From positions 13,104,628 through 13,168,627 of the forward strand of contig CM040758.1 in assembly GCA_022829145.1 (NCBI GenBank): 64,000 nt of DNA, read 5' to 3'. The position numbers and the translations under genes were made by a program. The notes beneath the pieces were generated by a model. That model saw only the letters and a program-made list of their open reading frames with translations. It searched no databases and was not told the DNA's origin. The DNA comes from Albula goreensis. Its lineage: Eukaryota; Chordata; Actinopteri; Albuliformes; Albulidae. This document shows, piece after piece, positions 24,680 through 36,199 of the stretch. Within the stretch, counting starts at the first letter, position 1; every line of letters starts with the position of its first letter.

Positions 24680-26705
24680 AATCAACAGATATCCTACCAA
24701 CTGAAGATTACAGAATTGGGGAATTGGGTCGCCACACTGGGCCTAGGAGGTGGGGTAAAAAAAAAAGCATCAGTTTGGCATAACGTGTTTCAGAGGAGAG
24801 TATAAGGTTAGTTAGTTGGAAAGCATCATTGCCAATGACTGTAAATATAACGGCAGTACACAGTTAGCAGTGGTTTGCTAGCTAACTACGAGCTATATAA
24901 TAGGTGTTTTTAAGTAAACTGACTGAAGCTAGTAAGCATGATATGTTGTGTAGCATGTGAGCCATCCTCCCTCCTTGCTTGGCATCACATATTTCAGGAA
25001 AGAGTCTGCTTTTTGGACTATTTTACTGTGAACTGTTCTTGTGGTGTTTATGGTTATTGTCCTATGTTTTTGTAGTGTAGCCATTTGGCACAAGGACTGC
25101 TACCTGACAACGCATGTTCCAGGCAAACACAATTAGTCTGAAGAATGTATTGATGAAATAGGGAAGAATGTTGAATATAAGCTAAGGTGTGTCCTGTTGA
25201 ATGTATGTCTGGATTCCACTTTTTTCATAGGAGTTCACAGTCAGGTCTATATCACTGCAAAGAACAAGTTCCAGCTTCTGTGCATGCTTATATATTTTAA
25301 TACAATCAGCACACAACAGTTCCCACAGTTTGTGCAGAGCTGCATATTGCCATGAAAATGAATCTGTTCTACAAATTCTGTTGGAGATATGATGGTAGGC
25401 ATTCAATTTCAACACGAAATATGTATGTGCTGGTGGCCTTTTTACATTGAAACAAAATGTGTATTTGTATTATTTTAATATAGTGTTGTTGTTTAACAAA
25501 TTTGATTGTGAAAAGATATCAGAGAAATTAATATGATGACAGGGAATGTCCAATTAGCAGTGTAAAAAAGTCAATACTTAGAAATAGCATGCAAACTAAT
25601 GGACTTCAAATGGAATTACAGTATGATGATATCTCTACAGTAATAAAGATGGGGCGGTGTTAATTGATGCAGACTGAAGCATTACTGGCAGGATAAGAAG
25701 ATGTAGATAACAATAAGCATTAACACAGAATCTAAGGCCGAGGTGTCTGTGTGCCTGAACAATGGACAGGAAGTTGGTATTTGGCGCCCTGTAGACACAG
25801 TGTCTGGAAAGGTGGAAAACAGAGAAAGGATGAACAATTAGATTAGGCAGGAGCATATTAATACCCCCTGCCCCCCACCAAAAAAAATCTGAAAATGGAG
25901 ACATGCTAAGTAATTGGCATGCAAGAACTATTAATATTGTCTAAGGTCTGTCTTCCTCATGAGATTGCATTCACATACCACACCAAGCACAGCAATGTCA
26001 AGAGAGGCAAATTAAAAAAATGATTTCAGTGTAGATGTGAAAGCTGAGGTTGTTGCTGAATGCCTGATTCTGTTACTAATTGAGATTAATCACTCCACAG
26101 GTTTGAGGCTCCCTGAGAAATGGTTTGCACTGCCTGTTCTTCTTTTTGTGATACACGAGGCGATAAGCTTGTTGTGAACGCAGGAGTCATATGAGGTTAT
26201 AGCGGATTAGGTGCGCTTTAGGCACGATGGGGAGAGAGCATTCAACACCTATTGCTAAGGAAATTATGCAGCGATTCTGCAAGCTATCATTGAAGCTGCA
26301 TGGCCTGGCATGTACTTTCAATCATTTGATTTGGGAAAAAATTTGTCCATGGTTAGCTGGCCAGCTGTAGTATATTTTCATTAAATAAACATGTTGCTAG
26401 TCAGTCTAAAATGTAGTTTCAATTACTTTATAAAACTCATTGTTTAAAGCAACATGGAGAAGTCTTTTAATACCTGAATGTACTCCAAATCAGATCTCCA
26501 TTTGGCATTATGTCAACTGTGACAGTTGCAAATCTGACTTTAGGAATTACCATGTTGCATAATTATTAAGTTACTGTGTGAGATATATGGTCTTTGCATT
26601 CATTCCTACCCTGGGAACCCCACCATGTGCAAAGTGTACCTACTGTCTTTTTCTCTCATTGAAACCCATTGTAAATTGTAATATTTGCTTAAACTTGTCA
26701 GGCCG
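24680..26705. other. AT-rich noncoding sequence
   Basis: No exon, RNA gene or assignable repeat was seen. Confidence 0.6.
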
Positions 26706-26706
26706 T

Positions 26707-26782
26707 CTGATTGGTTAACACATTTTTTTCCTTGGGTTATCCCTTTTTGTATTCATCAATACAAAAGGGGTAATCCAATCAG
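26707..26782. repeat. Nested inverted repeat
   Basis: GGTTATCCCTTTTTGTATT pairs with AATACAAAAGGGGTAATCC across a 4-base CATC loop. The flanking CTGATTGG pairs with CCAATCAG farther out. Likely a small palindromic transposon relic. Confidence 0.55.
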
Positions 26783-29420
26783 TATGAAGCCCAACCCCTT
26801 AATTATTGACACCATGCACCAACAAGTTTGAAGGGACAATTCCAGACCCTTTAGTCATTGCTAGCAAAGGGCGGATTCTAAATTAATTTCAACACTAATA
26901 GCTTGTAGCAAGACAGTAGACATCCACATTGACAATAATGTACGAAATGGAATATCAGGGTAAGAGGAAATTTTGCCTTTGACAACCACTGCTTGACATA
27001 AAAACAGTCAGACATAGCAACAGTAACCATGGGGGGTAGGGAGCGGGGTGCGCAGCTCAGTGGAAAGGTCAATGACTGTGCTTATTGGCGCATCTAGACA
27101 GGGCATTTCAGCAGTCATATCATGAGGAGAAAAATGCACAGAATGGGTAAGTTTGGAGGCTAATGGAAAAGATGGATATAGACAGACAGATGGCTATCTC
27201 AGAACATCGACCAGGTTTATCATGCAAAATGTTCATGAACAGATGTACTCTGGAGCTGTCTCCCTCCAGTTTTACATGTTATCATATCTATTGACTACTT
27301 AACCAATCAAAGGACTAGAGGGTGTGGCCATTTTACTTACAGCACTGTGTAATGTAAATGTTGCTGGAGAAGGAAGTGTACTCAGCTTTTACAAAGATTA
27401 AAGGAAGTAAAATGATCTGTTTTAAAGAAAAGCAGACCATTTGAACACAAAGATTCTCAAGGTAAAACACAAGCTTACGGTCAGGCCTCACCTAGTCTTG
27501 ATTCCACATTCTCTCTTTCTCTCTTTAGAGCATCTGGGAAGGAAGAGAGATTGCAGTTTATAAGATTAGTTTTCTGAAGTTAAATTGGCTGGACCAAGTT
27601 TCAGTGGTGTCACATGTCATCGGCTGAGTTGGACTGAATTGCTACCTCCACCCGAAGCCCCACCTGCACAAGGTCATTATTCCTCAGAATACGCCACTGA
27701 CCATCGCTTTATTAGAAAATTCTCATCTCTGGAATTCAGTTGGACATATGTCACATTGGTGTCAGCTGGCTCATGCTCACCGTACATACTCTTAGGCTTT
27801 AAAGTGAGGCTAGGCTAGTGCCAGAGATAAGACAGACATACGCCCCAGCTGAATTACAAGAGAAGACTCACACATCTCTTGGTCTTTCCTGTTAGATTAC
27901 TGTTCCATTACATTAGGTTCTGATCAAGGTCAAATTGGGTCAAAACGTTGATAGGACAGTCATAAGTTAAGTGAGTTTTGAGTGGAGAGCTACTGTTCCC
28001 CTCTCTGGGCGTTGTTTCGGCCACTATGTCCATTTCTCACTGAGAGAGAATTTTATTAGGGGAATGAGGCTGGTATGCATATGCCCATTACAGAGACAGA
28101 AAGTGTGAGTTAGGCTATTTCTTATGAATCAAATTAGACTTTTTTTTTTCATTTAAATTTGCATTTCATAAGAAAGACCAGGGTCAGCTGTCACTCAAAA
28201 AATCCTTGATTTGACATGCGGACTAAGATTCATCGTGAATTCAGATCAGCTTCTGTCAACCTTCCAAGTTCAAGTTTCTTGGATCTTTTACAAAAGCATG
28301 AGCACATGTTCATGAAACCACAACACAGGGAAATGTTTTTTTTTTTTTTTAAAAAATGGTTTGTTTTGTTTTTTTCCACACCTTTATTTGTGTGTTATGA
28401 AAGCAGTGTCAGAGTTTGGCACAACGGGAACGTTTATTCTTTTATTTGAAAGTGGATGAGCTGACAGATGTTTCAGTTTGCCAAAGAGTCACCAGCATAA
28501 AAATGTTTCTCACAAGGATCAATGTTGGTAATAACCCCTAAGTGTCAAATCCTGTCTTTTCAATGTTTTAACCATAAACTATTCAATTGGCTGTATGTGA
28601 TTTTAACATTAGGATAATTCATATGGTTAACATATGCAAATGTATGTACATTTTGTGTATGTGAAAAAGTGAATTCAGATGCCAGAATAATATTTTTCAA
28701 ATGTCTCAGCATTTTTATTTAATATGCTCACAGGTGGGTGGTCTGCCTCCTTAGACGACAATAGATCTTAACCAGTTGTATGGTTTTTTTGTGGCCTAAA
28801 ATTGATGAAGTCAAGTACAAGGGAAACCCTTCCTGTTGTAATTGAAAAGCTTATGGATTTAACTTTACCTCACATTCACACATAAGAATTCAATCAGTTG
28901 CAGTAAAATAAAGCAGCATAATTACAGTTTCTGCTACTTCTTAAAGATTTAAATTCTGTATTCAGCATGTCATTTGTTATCACCCAGAATCCCCTGTCAC
29001 TACCTTGTGTGATGTTGCTCTTAAAGTGCATGACCTTGTTCCGGAATTATCTCCTTTTCCCACTTGGTGCACATGGTTGTATTTATTTCTGTTTTGATTG
29101 TTTTTCTTTTTTCTTCTCAAATGTACATTCTCCTTGTTTCATGTTCTGTCTTTTATTTTCGAGAATTGTTTTCTAAATAATCTATTTATTTTTCAGTTGT
29201 CCACAATTATTGGATATTAATGATATACTTATAATATAGTATATACATATCTGCATTATGCCCACAGAAACCACAACGCCGGTGTGTATATTATCAACAA
29301 CCTTTCCGTGGCCAGAATTGTTAAAGTCCGTTGTATTATTATATTATTTTTACGATTATATTTTTTTGCAGAGTTGGTGGTATCGTTAAAACGGAATAGT
29401 GATTCATCATTTAATTATGA
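26783..29420. other. AT-rich noncoding sequence
   Basis: No gene supported. A possible old interspersed-repeat trace is at 27919-27951 (TGATCAAGGTCAAATTGGGT then CAAAACGTTG). T-rich runs are near 28141 and 28338. Confidence 0.55.
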
Positions 29421-29424
29421 TTTG

Positions 29425-29725
29425 ACAAATGCGTGCGCCTTCCCCGTTTTTAACATCCTCCTCCTTTTCAATTCTCTGCTCTGCCAAACTGTCACGCGCT
29501 CCCCCTGGGATTAATTCGAGCTGTCTGTCTTTGTGAGCCTGCCGGCGCTCCCGGGGCGGCGGGTGCACGACACTGTCAATGAACAGAGAGCCTGACACTT
29601 CCAGGAGCAGCGCGCTCCCACTCCCCTTGTTATTGTTTTCACGTTAACCCTATCCTCCCCGCACCTGTCTTGTCCGCTTGCCCGTTCTGCGCTTCCCTGC
29701 ACACTGCATTTACTACGGAGAGGGG
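29425..29725. promoter_or_regulatory. CpG-dense noncoding island
   Basis: GCCGGCGCTCCCGGGGCGG and AGCAGCGCGCTCCC sit in otherwise AT-rich DNA, with about 11 CpG in 140 bp plus GGATTAATTCG. Opposed short frames cover it, none with a domain. Candidate CNE or CpG promoter of an unseen transcript. Confidence 0.33.
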
Positions 29726-29729
29726 AGAA

Positions 29730-31380
29730 CAGACGGTGAAAAATGCGGCGAGAAGAAAAACATTATTGTAACTGACGATCCATTGAAACACCCAGATACA
29801 AACTAGAGAAAAAAATAGAATCACTGAGCATGAAGGAAAAAACAGGTTTTTATGGTGTTATGGAAGCCTTGTACTTGCTCTATCTCTAGTGCCTATTGTG
29901 TTGTTTAATTTCACAAATCTTTCTCAATGTAATTATACATTTATATACTAAAAGTGCTCTTCAGTTATGCCCCTGGCTAACAGGGGTCATACAGAGAGCT
30001 ACACAAATGACAGCAATTAAAAAGAGAAATAGGTGTTTAACTCCAGAAGAAGACATACGCAGTGATTCTTGGTACATGGCTGTTTGAGGCAGGGCTTAAT
30101 GCTAGGAGATGGGTCTGGGCTTGTGTCCAGGAGTGATACAAAAACAAATGTACGTCAGGGCCGCACTGCCAGCGCGTGCATGACCTGCTGTCGTTGGCAT
30201 AGAAACTAATCCATGTTCACGTTTCAGCACCTGACTTGGTTTTCCACCACGAAAGAGTGGTGTAGGGAGACCCCCCCCAATGCGCATACACACCCCCAAA
30301 TCACACACACACACACACACACACCCCTACCCATCATCCCTTCCTATTATGTGTTCTTTTCTGAGGATTGGGTTTGTACACGAGCTACTGACACCAACGG
30401 GCCCCAGCGCACAGCTGGCTTTTGTGAGACCTGGTTCTTCAGAATTACGTGAAGCACCATTCACTTGTCCTTCAGACCAAACAAAGCTGTCTTTGCATTC
30501 TGTGTCTGACGCTCACAAAGCAAAAGCTGGAAAAAAGGAGAACAGTTTACTGACCAGACAAAGCTCACAAACAAGGTATAGGGACTTGCCTGTTTTCTGT
30601 GGTCAGCAGTCCCAGTGCCAGGTTTCAGTTAACAGGAGGTGCCATTTTCCTGCTGGGCTCAATTAAAAAATGGGATTACTCATTAAGGTCAGTTGTGTGA
30701 CTGCTGCCTTGACAACAAAAGTTTAGGTGGTCTACGATGTCTAATGCAAAGAGAGTCCTATTTTGCAGTAGCACTTCAGTTTGTTTTGCGTATGATATAT
30801 AATGAAAATAAATAACTAAGCCTACAGGACTGTTCAAAAAGTGCAGTCAAGTGTAAGAAAATCAGAAATAAATATTAAGAAATGGTTAAGATTACTGGGT
30901 TGGATAACCATGGATTGATCATTACACTGGAATACAGAAAGTCATGAACTGTTTACCCGAAATGTCTTGCTATTTATATATACTACATATACATAAGTTT
31001 GGTCTGACAAGACTTAAGATACTTGTTAAACGGGTTCATTTTCCAGAAAATTCTGAGAATGCCTACATAACAAAAATATTGTTTCCTTAGCTGCTTGGCC
31101 ACAGGTACATGGTCGTTGAAGTGCTTCCATATGTATCTAGGGAAACAGCATGCACTAATTCACGCCACCGCGGTTGATGGCACCTCCAAACTAAACCTTG
31201 CTGACGTGCACTTTGTGTGTAAAAAGGTTACTTCGGGAGTGACTGGGCTTGGAAGGTGTTTATCCGGACGACAGGCTGGGGAATGGAAGTGGCCATTTCC
31301 CCCCCACCCCAGCCCAACCCCCCTGCCCCTCTTCTTGGTGACATTAGTCGGTGAAATGGAAGGATGGGGAAGCTGCAGAG
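29730..31380. other. Noncoding sequence with a short CA tract
   Basis: Includes (CA)n at 30302-30324 and C-rich runs near 30271 and 31302. No supported exon. Confidence 0.6.
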
Positions 31381-31389
31381 CTGAGTACC

Positions 31390-32480
31390 CCCCCATCCCC
31401 CAACCCCCACTACCTCCTCCCAAGCTCTCACACTAATACAATGCCCTCTTAAGGCTATGGAGCGTGCCACATAAGAGGGGGGCTCTTTTCTTTTTTTTCA
31501 GTGGGCCTGGCCTTCTGAGCGCCACTTACCTACCAAAAGGGCACTCTTCGACTGCGCCTCCCAGCGCCAAACCGCCTGACACTAATTAGAAATTTTGCAG
31601 CCAGTCTATTCAATTAGCAGAGGTGTGACTGCCCCCTCCACCTCTACTCTGCCCTCCAGACCTAATTCTGAACAGGCCACTCCCATTCACAGTGCCCAAT
31701 CACAGCCGTTGTGGAATCTGAATAACATAAATTATGGAGAAGTTGTCAGAAAAAGTGATGTACAGATATCATACCAGAGTCGATGACCTAATAATGAAGC
31801 GTAAGAATTGGGAAGGGGGAGGTGAAGGCAAAAATGTTGAACATTCAACACAATCTATTCTTTATTTAAATAAACGTTACAGCTTTGATTGCATTAAAAT
31901 GTCAAATGCACTGCGCGGTGCCATCTTTGTTGTTGTGTTGAGATGACGGGTCTTGTGATTCAGCAGCCTTGAATAATTGGCAGTAATGGCCGTATTTATC
32001 TTGAAAACCAAAGGCGCGACGCGCTGCGGAGAAGGCAAGCCAACGCAAAAACGCTAGCCCCTGCAAGACGGAGAAGGGGAGGACAGCCATCTCCACAGGG
32101 CTAGAAGGAATGTTCTCTAGCGATGCGTGTGACACGTATCTGCTGTGTCAAATGATTCTATTATTCACACTTGACGACAGGAAATTAGGGATTTCATGTA
32201 TGAAGTATTTGCAGGCAGGCTCTGTCAGGATTCAGCAATGAGCTCTTAATGAAGCACCTTGGATGTCTCACGGTTTGGGCCGTAATGAAGACATTCCACG
32301 ACTTAAGCAACAAAAAAGAGCCGACTCCACCTAGTGTCGACCAAAGATTCCCTCTCAGGGACGCAGCCCACATTTTTACATGTGACAAAGTGAAGCGTGT
32401 CAGTAACATTTCTCAATCACCCTTACCGATACATGCTATTTTATGCTTATTTTGCAGAATGTAATATGCCGCACAGATTT
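31390..32480. promoter_or_regulatory. Candidate conserved noncoding element cluster
   Basis: Two GC-balanced unique patches. The patch at 31490-31650 has GACACTAATTAGAAATTTTG and CAATTAGC. The patch at 31900-32300 has AAGGCGCGACGCGCTGCGGAG and AACGCAAAAACGCTAGCCC. Homeodomain-type TAATTA cores and CpG retention suggest regulatory DNA, but only comparison can tell. Confidence 0.3.
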
Positions 32481-33179
32481 CACAATGAGATAGCTGCATG
32501 TATGAAGCTGAAAATAAATGTTTTTCTTTTTCTTGTATTTGCGGCTCATTTAAGAATTTGTTTTTTAATTTTTACTGTAGGTGACTTATTCAGCTTTTGT
32601 ATATGATCATTAAGACTGAAGCACATTTGCAGGTTGTTGTGTAAAATGATGTAAACTGTGCATACCTCTAGGAGGCAAAAATTGAGAAAGCATGAATGTA
32701 TTTTAAAAGCAATAACTGAAAATTGTCCTTGACCTTATGTATTACTTGAAGCTTTATGGTTTTTTGCCGAAATTAAATAGAAGAACAGTACTCACTCATT
32801 ATTGAATAATGTCCTGTGTTGAAAAATATAATTCTGAAGGTGCTTAAAAAGGTTTGATGATTTTGTTTCAAATATTGTGTGGATGTCAGTCATCTGTAAT
32901 GGTTACCTAATAGCACACAAAAAATCCTTACAATGTCCTATTATTAGAGTAAAAACAACAAAACCCTCAGAAAGAAAAACCCATCTAGTAAAAAATTTTC
33001 GCCTTCACATATGAAAAACCTTTTGCACTGCAAGAAAGCACACCTGAACACAATGAAAATTAATCTATATTGAAAATGTAAAATAAAACTGGACTGCTTT
33101 AATTGTGCTTTCATAAGACCAGTGTGTGCTGTAGTCTGCAAATATACATAGTGTGCTGGCGAGAGGCAGAAACCTCACC

Positions 33180-33400
33180 TTCCTGAAATGCATTTTTCAA
33201 TATTCAGCCCCTGCTCACGTCATGGCAGATCCTCTACACTGTGTTTGCCTGCCTGTGACAGTAATTGAGGGAAGCTGGCTGGAACAGTGTCAGTGTGGGG
33301 GAGGGGTAAGGGGGAGGGAAAGCCATTCATCTGAAATCCACGGCGGTGGAACGCCACATTACGGGCTAATGTGTAATTAGATAGATAGGGAAGAAGGTCA
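33180..33400. promoter_or_regulatory. Candidate conserved noncoding element
   Basis: Unique block with CCACGGCGGTGG and CATTACGGGCTAATGTGTAA followed by TTAGATAG. It is more GC-balanced than its flanks. Confidence 0.25.
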
Positions 33401-34259
33401 GTCTGTTTGGATTTCCATCTAGAGTTTGCCATCTAGTGGCAATCGCATGCCTGTGGTTGAGTTACATTTTTTTTCATATTTTGATATGACAAGAGTATGC
33501 CTCAGTATTCTTCATTGAGTTGATGAGCTGTTACTTTAATTTTTACTTTAGATTTTAAAAGATTAATAGGATTAAAATACAAAATAGTTAGGGCACCTCA
33601 GGTAGGATTTATGAGAAATAAGCAAAGTAAGAGAATGTGAGAGAAACATGCAATGGTAAATGAATGAGTACATTCCTAGAAAATCAACAGAGCAGTTACA
33701 CAGCTGCAGTTATACAGCTCTGAATCCTGAAAGATGTGGTTCAGTTCCATACTCTGAATTATAATGCAGCAGTGATGCTTAGAGAATAAGAGTACTGTAA
33801 GTTTAATGTGAATATCTCCCAGGAGTGTGGACAAGGAAGGAATCAGGCCTCCAGGGGAATGACGTTTCCTTTGTGTGGTCCTTTCACATCTTCCCATGAT
33901 TCATTGTGCTTTTATTAAACCCGCCCAAAAAGGGTATCAGAGAGAGTCACAGCTGGGGGTGGGGAGTAGTGGGGGTGTTTCTGACTGTGTTTGATGGAAA
34001 GGAAAGGAAGGGGGGACAGAAAAGGGCCACTCCCCCTCCCTCTCCTGGATCAGTGTCTCAGGGTCAGTGGTAGCAGGCGGGGGGGGCTTTGCGTCGCCAT
34101 GCAACGGCAGCGTGACGTGTGGGCCGGGACCCGCAAGCGATGGCACAGAGTGACAAATGGGAGGTGAGACTGAGGTGAGCAGGAGAGGAGGAGAGGGCAT
34201 TGACGCTAAGCAGACCAGGAGGAGGCAGAAACTGGAGTCTTCTGCCAAATACACATGGG

Positions 34260-34260
<1 letters not shown>

Positions 34261-34299
<39 letters not shown>

Positions 34300-34333
34300 T
34301 ACACACACAAACACAAACACACACACATGCAAA
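34261..34333 (+). repeat. (CA)n microsatellite, compound
   Basis: GCGCGCACACAC leading into CA repeats with AA and AT breaks. Low-complexity frames extend over it. Confidence 0.92.
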
Positions 34334-34455
34334 CACACACATGCACCAACATCGTTCTCACTATGTACTCATGTAAACATACATATATATATACGTACAT
34401 ATTCATTTATACACACGTACAACAACACACAGTGAATACACGTGTGCAAGCATCT

Positions 34456-35145
34456 CATATGCTACAGATTACAGACACAAACACATACACACTCAGATGC
34501 TACAGACAGAAGACACAAACACATACACACACACTCAGATGCTACAGACAGAAGACACAAACACATACACACTCAGATGCTACAGACAGAAGACACAAAC
34601 ACATACACACTCAGATGCTACAGACAGAAGACACAAACACATACACACTCAGATGCTACAGACAGAAGACACAAACACATACACACTCAGATGCTACAGA
34701 CAGAAGACACAAACACATACACACAGAAGACACAAACACATCAGATGCTACAGACAGAAGACAGATGCCACAGACACAAACACACAGATGCTACAGACAG
34801 AAGACACAAACACATACACACTCAGATGCCACAGACAGAAGACACAAACACATACACACTCATAAGATGACATTGGCACTCATGTCTGGTCCAGGACAGC
34901 CAGAGGGATTTGATGAACTGTCATGGGAAGACACAAACACATACACACTCAGATGCGGACAGAAGACACAAACACATCACACTCAGATGGACAGAAGACT
35001 ACACACTCAGTTGACAGAAGACACAAACACATTGAGCCTGGGAGGGATGCATACACACTGAGTTGTTGCACATACAGTTTGATTGAGTATTTGAAAAGAA
35101 AAACACATCCAGAAAACTTCCCACAGACAGAAGACACAAACACAT
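34456..35145 (+). repeat. 38-bp minisatellite with degenerate, rearranged flanks
   Basis: The core is five to six near-perfect 38-bp units beginning CAGATGCTACAGACAGAAGA, at 34536, 34574, 34612, 34650 and 34688. The first copy at 34494 is longer by one ACAC. Beyond 34725 units are shortened, fused or broken by other sequence. The motif AGAAGACACAAACACAT still recurs as late as 35129-35145. Because 38 is not a multiple of 3, a frame stays open by shifting through the array (268 codons from 34255). It is not a gene. Confidence 0.95.
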
Positions 35146-35200
35146 GATCAGTGGGTCCAGGACAGCCAGAGGGATACACTTAGCCTGGGAGGGGGCACAT
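34884..35200 (+). repeat. Duplicated spacer segments inside the minisatellite flank
   Basis: GGTCCAGGACAGCCAGAGGG occurs near 34888 and again near 35154. AGCCTGGGAGGG occurs near 35035 and near 35183. This indicates a higher-order duplication of repeat plus spacer. Confidence 0.75.
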
Positions 35201-35806
35201 TTGTTGATACACTTCCCTGATCAGTGGAATACACTTACACACATATACACATACACAAACACGTACATGTAAACTCACACATGCAGTGAAAGCCCGGGGC
35301 CATGTGATTACTATTTCACCTATTTATGGTCTCGATCCAGGCCCCATCTCTCAAATACATCTCACAGCTACACTTCTGTTTCCAATGAACTGATTCTGTT
35401 TTTTGACACATCTGAATAAATGTTGATGCATTAATTATGCAAAGATCTGTTGGTTTTTATGGAATGAATAACAGTTAACATAATGAGTAAATAAATTCAA
35501 AACTGTGGTTTTGAGTGCAGAGTTGAGGAAAAGTTCACTGCCATGAGAGTTATAGTCCAGACCTATGCACAGTCTGGATGGGAGCTTGGCTGGCTGGGCT
35601 TTCAGTGACTAAATATCAGTTACATGTGAATGTCTTGCAGTAAGCTGATATTGTACAGAGAGCTACACTGCTCCATTGGAGGCCTCCTGATATGACATTT
35701 CAGCAGGACTGCGCCCCACATAGGGATGCTAATACTGACACAGACTGCATATCTACCTCCATCAGTCTGCTCTTCCCAGATGTCTCCATATGTTCATACC
35801 TACTTG

Positions 35807-35808
<2 letters not shown>

Positions 35809-35898
<90 letters not shown>
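35809..35898 (+). repeat. (TG)45 microsatellite
   Basis: Ninety bases of uninterrupted TG, then decaying TG/CATG sequence to about 36000. Strong Z-DNA former and probably polymorphic. Confidence 0.97.
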
Positions 35899-35899
<1 letters not shown>

Positions 35900-36199
35900 A
35901 TGGGTATGTCTGTGAATTTGTGTGCATGCCTTTGAGTGTGTGCATGCCTATGTGTGTATGTTTGTGTACTTGCGTGTATGTGTATGTGTGCATCATGTGT
36001 TTGCAGTTTTCCAGTCAGTGTGAAAACCATGACATGTATTGACAGTGATATTGACTGCACAGAAAGCCATTGCTAACACCACAGATTTGGTACACTTTGG
36101 TCCGTTCTACTGCAATCTAAAATAAGACATTTCTGTACCTGCTTCCATGCATGCATGTGCGTGTGTGAGTGTGTCTACATGTGTGGGTGTGCGTATGTA

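Noticed and set aside
30280..30666. A 128-codon + strand frame
   Set aside because: Begins in a CA repeat, overlaps another frame, and shows no domain.
33937..34342. Minus-strand frames of 92-133 codons
   Set aside because: Cys/Val runs come from the CA microsatellite at 34261-34333. The rest is proline-rich low complexity.
34255..35061. A 268-codon open frame
   Set aside because: It is made of a CA tract and the 38-bp minisatellite. The frame stays open by the repeat shifting phase, and the product is His/Thr-rich low complexity.
35692..36060. Frames over the (TG)45 tract on both strands
   Set aside because: Pure microsatellite translation (CVCV or HTHT).
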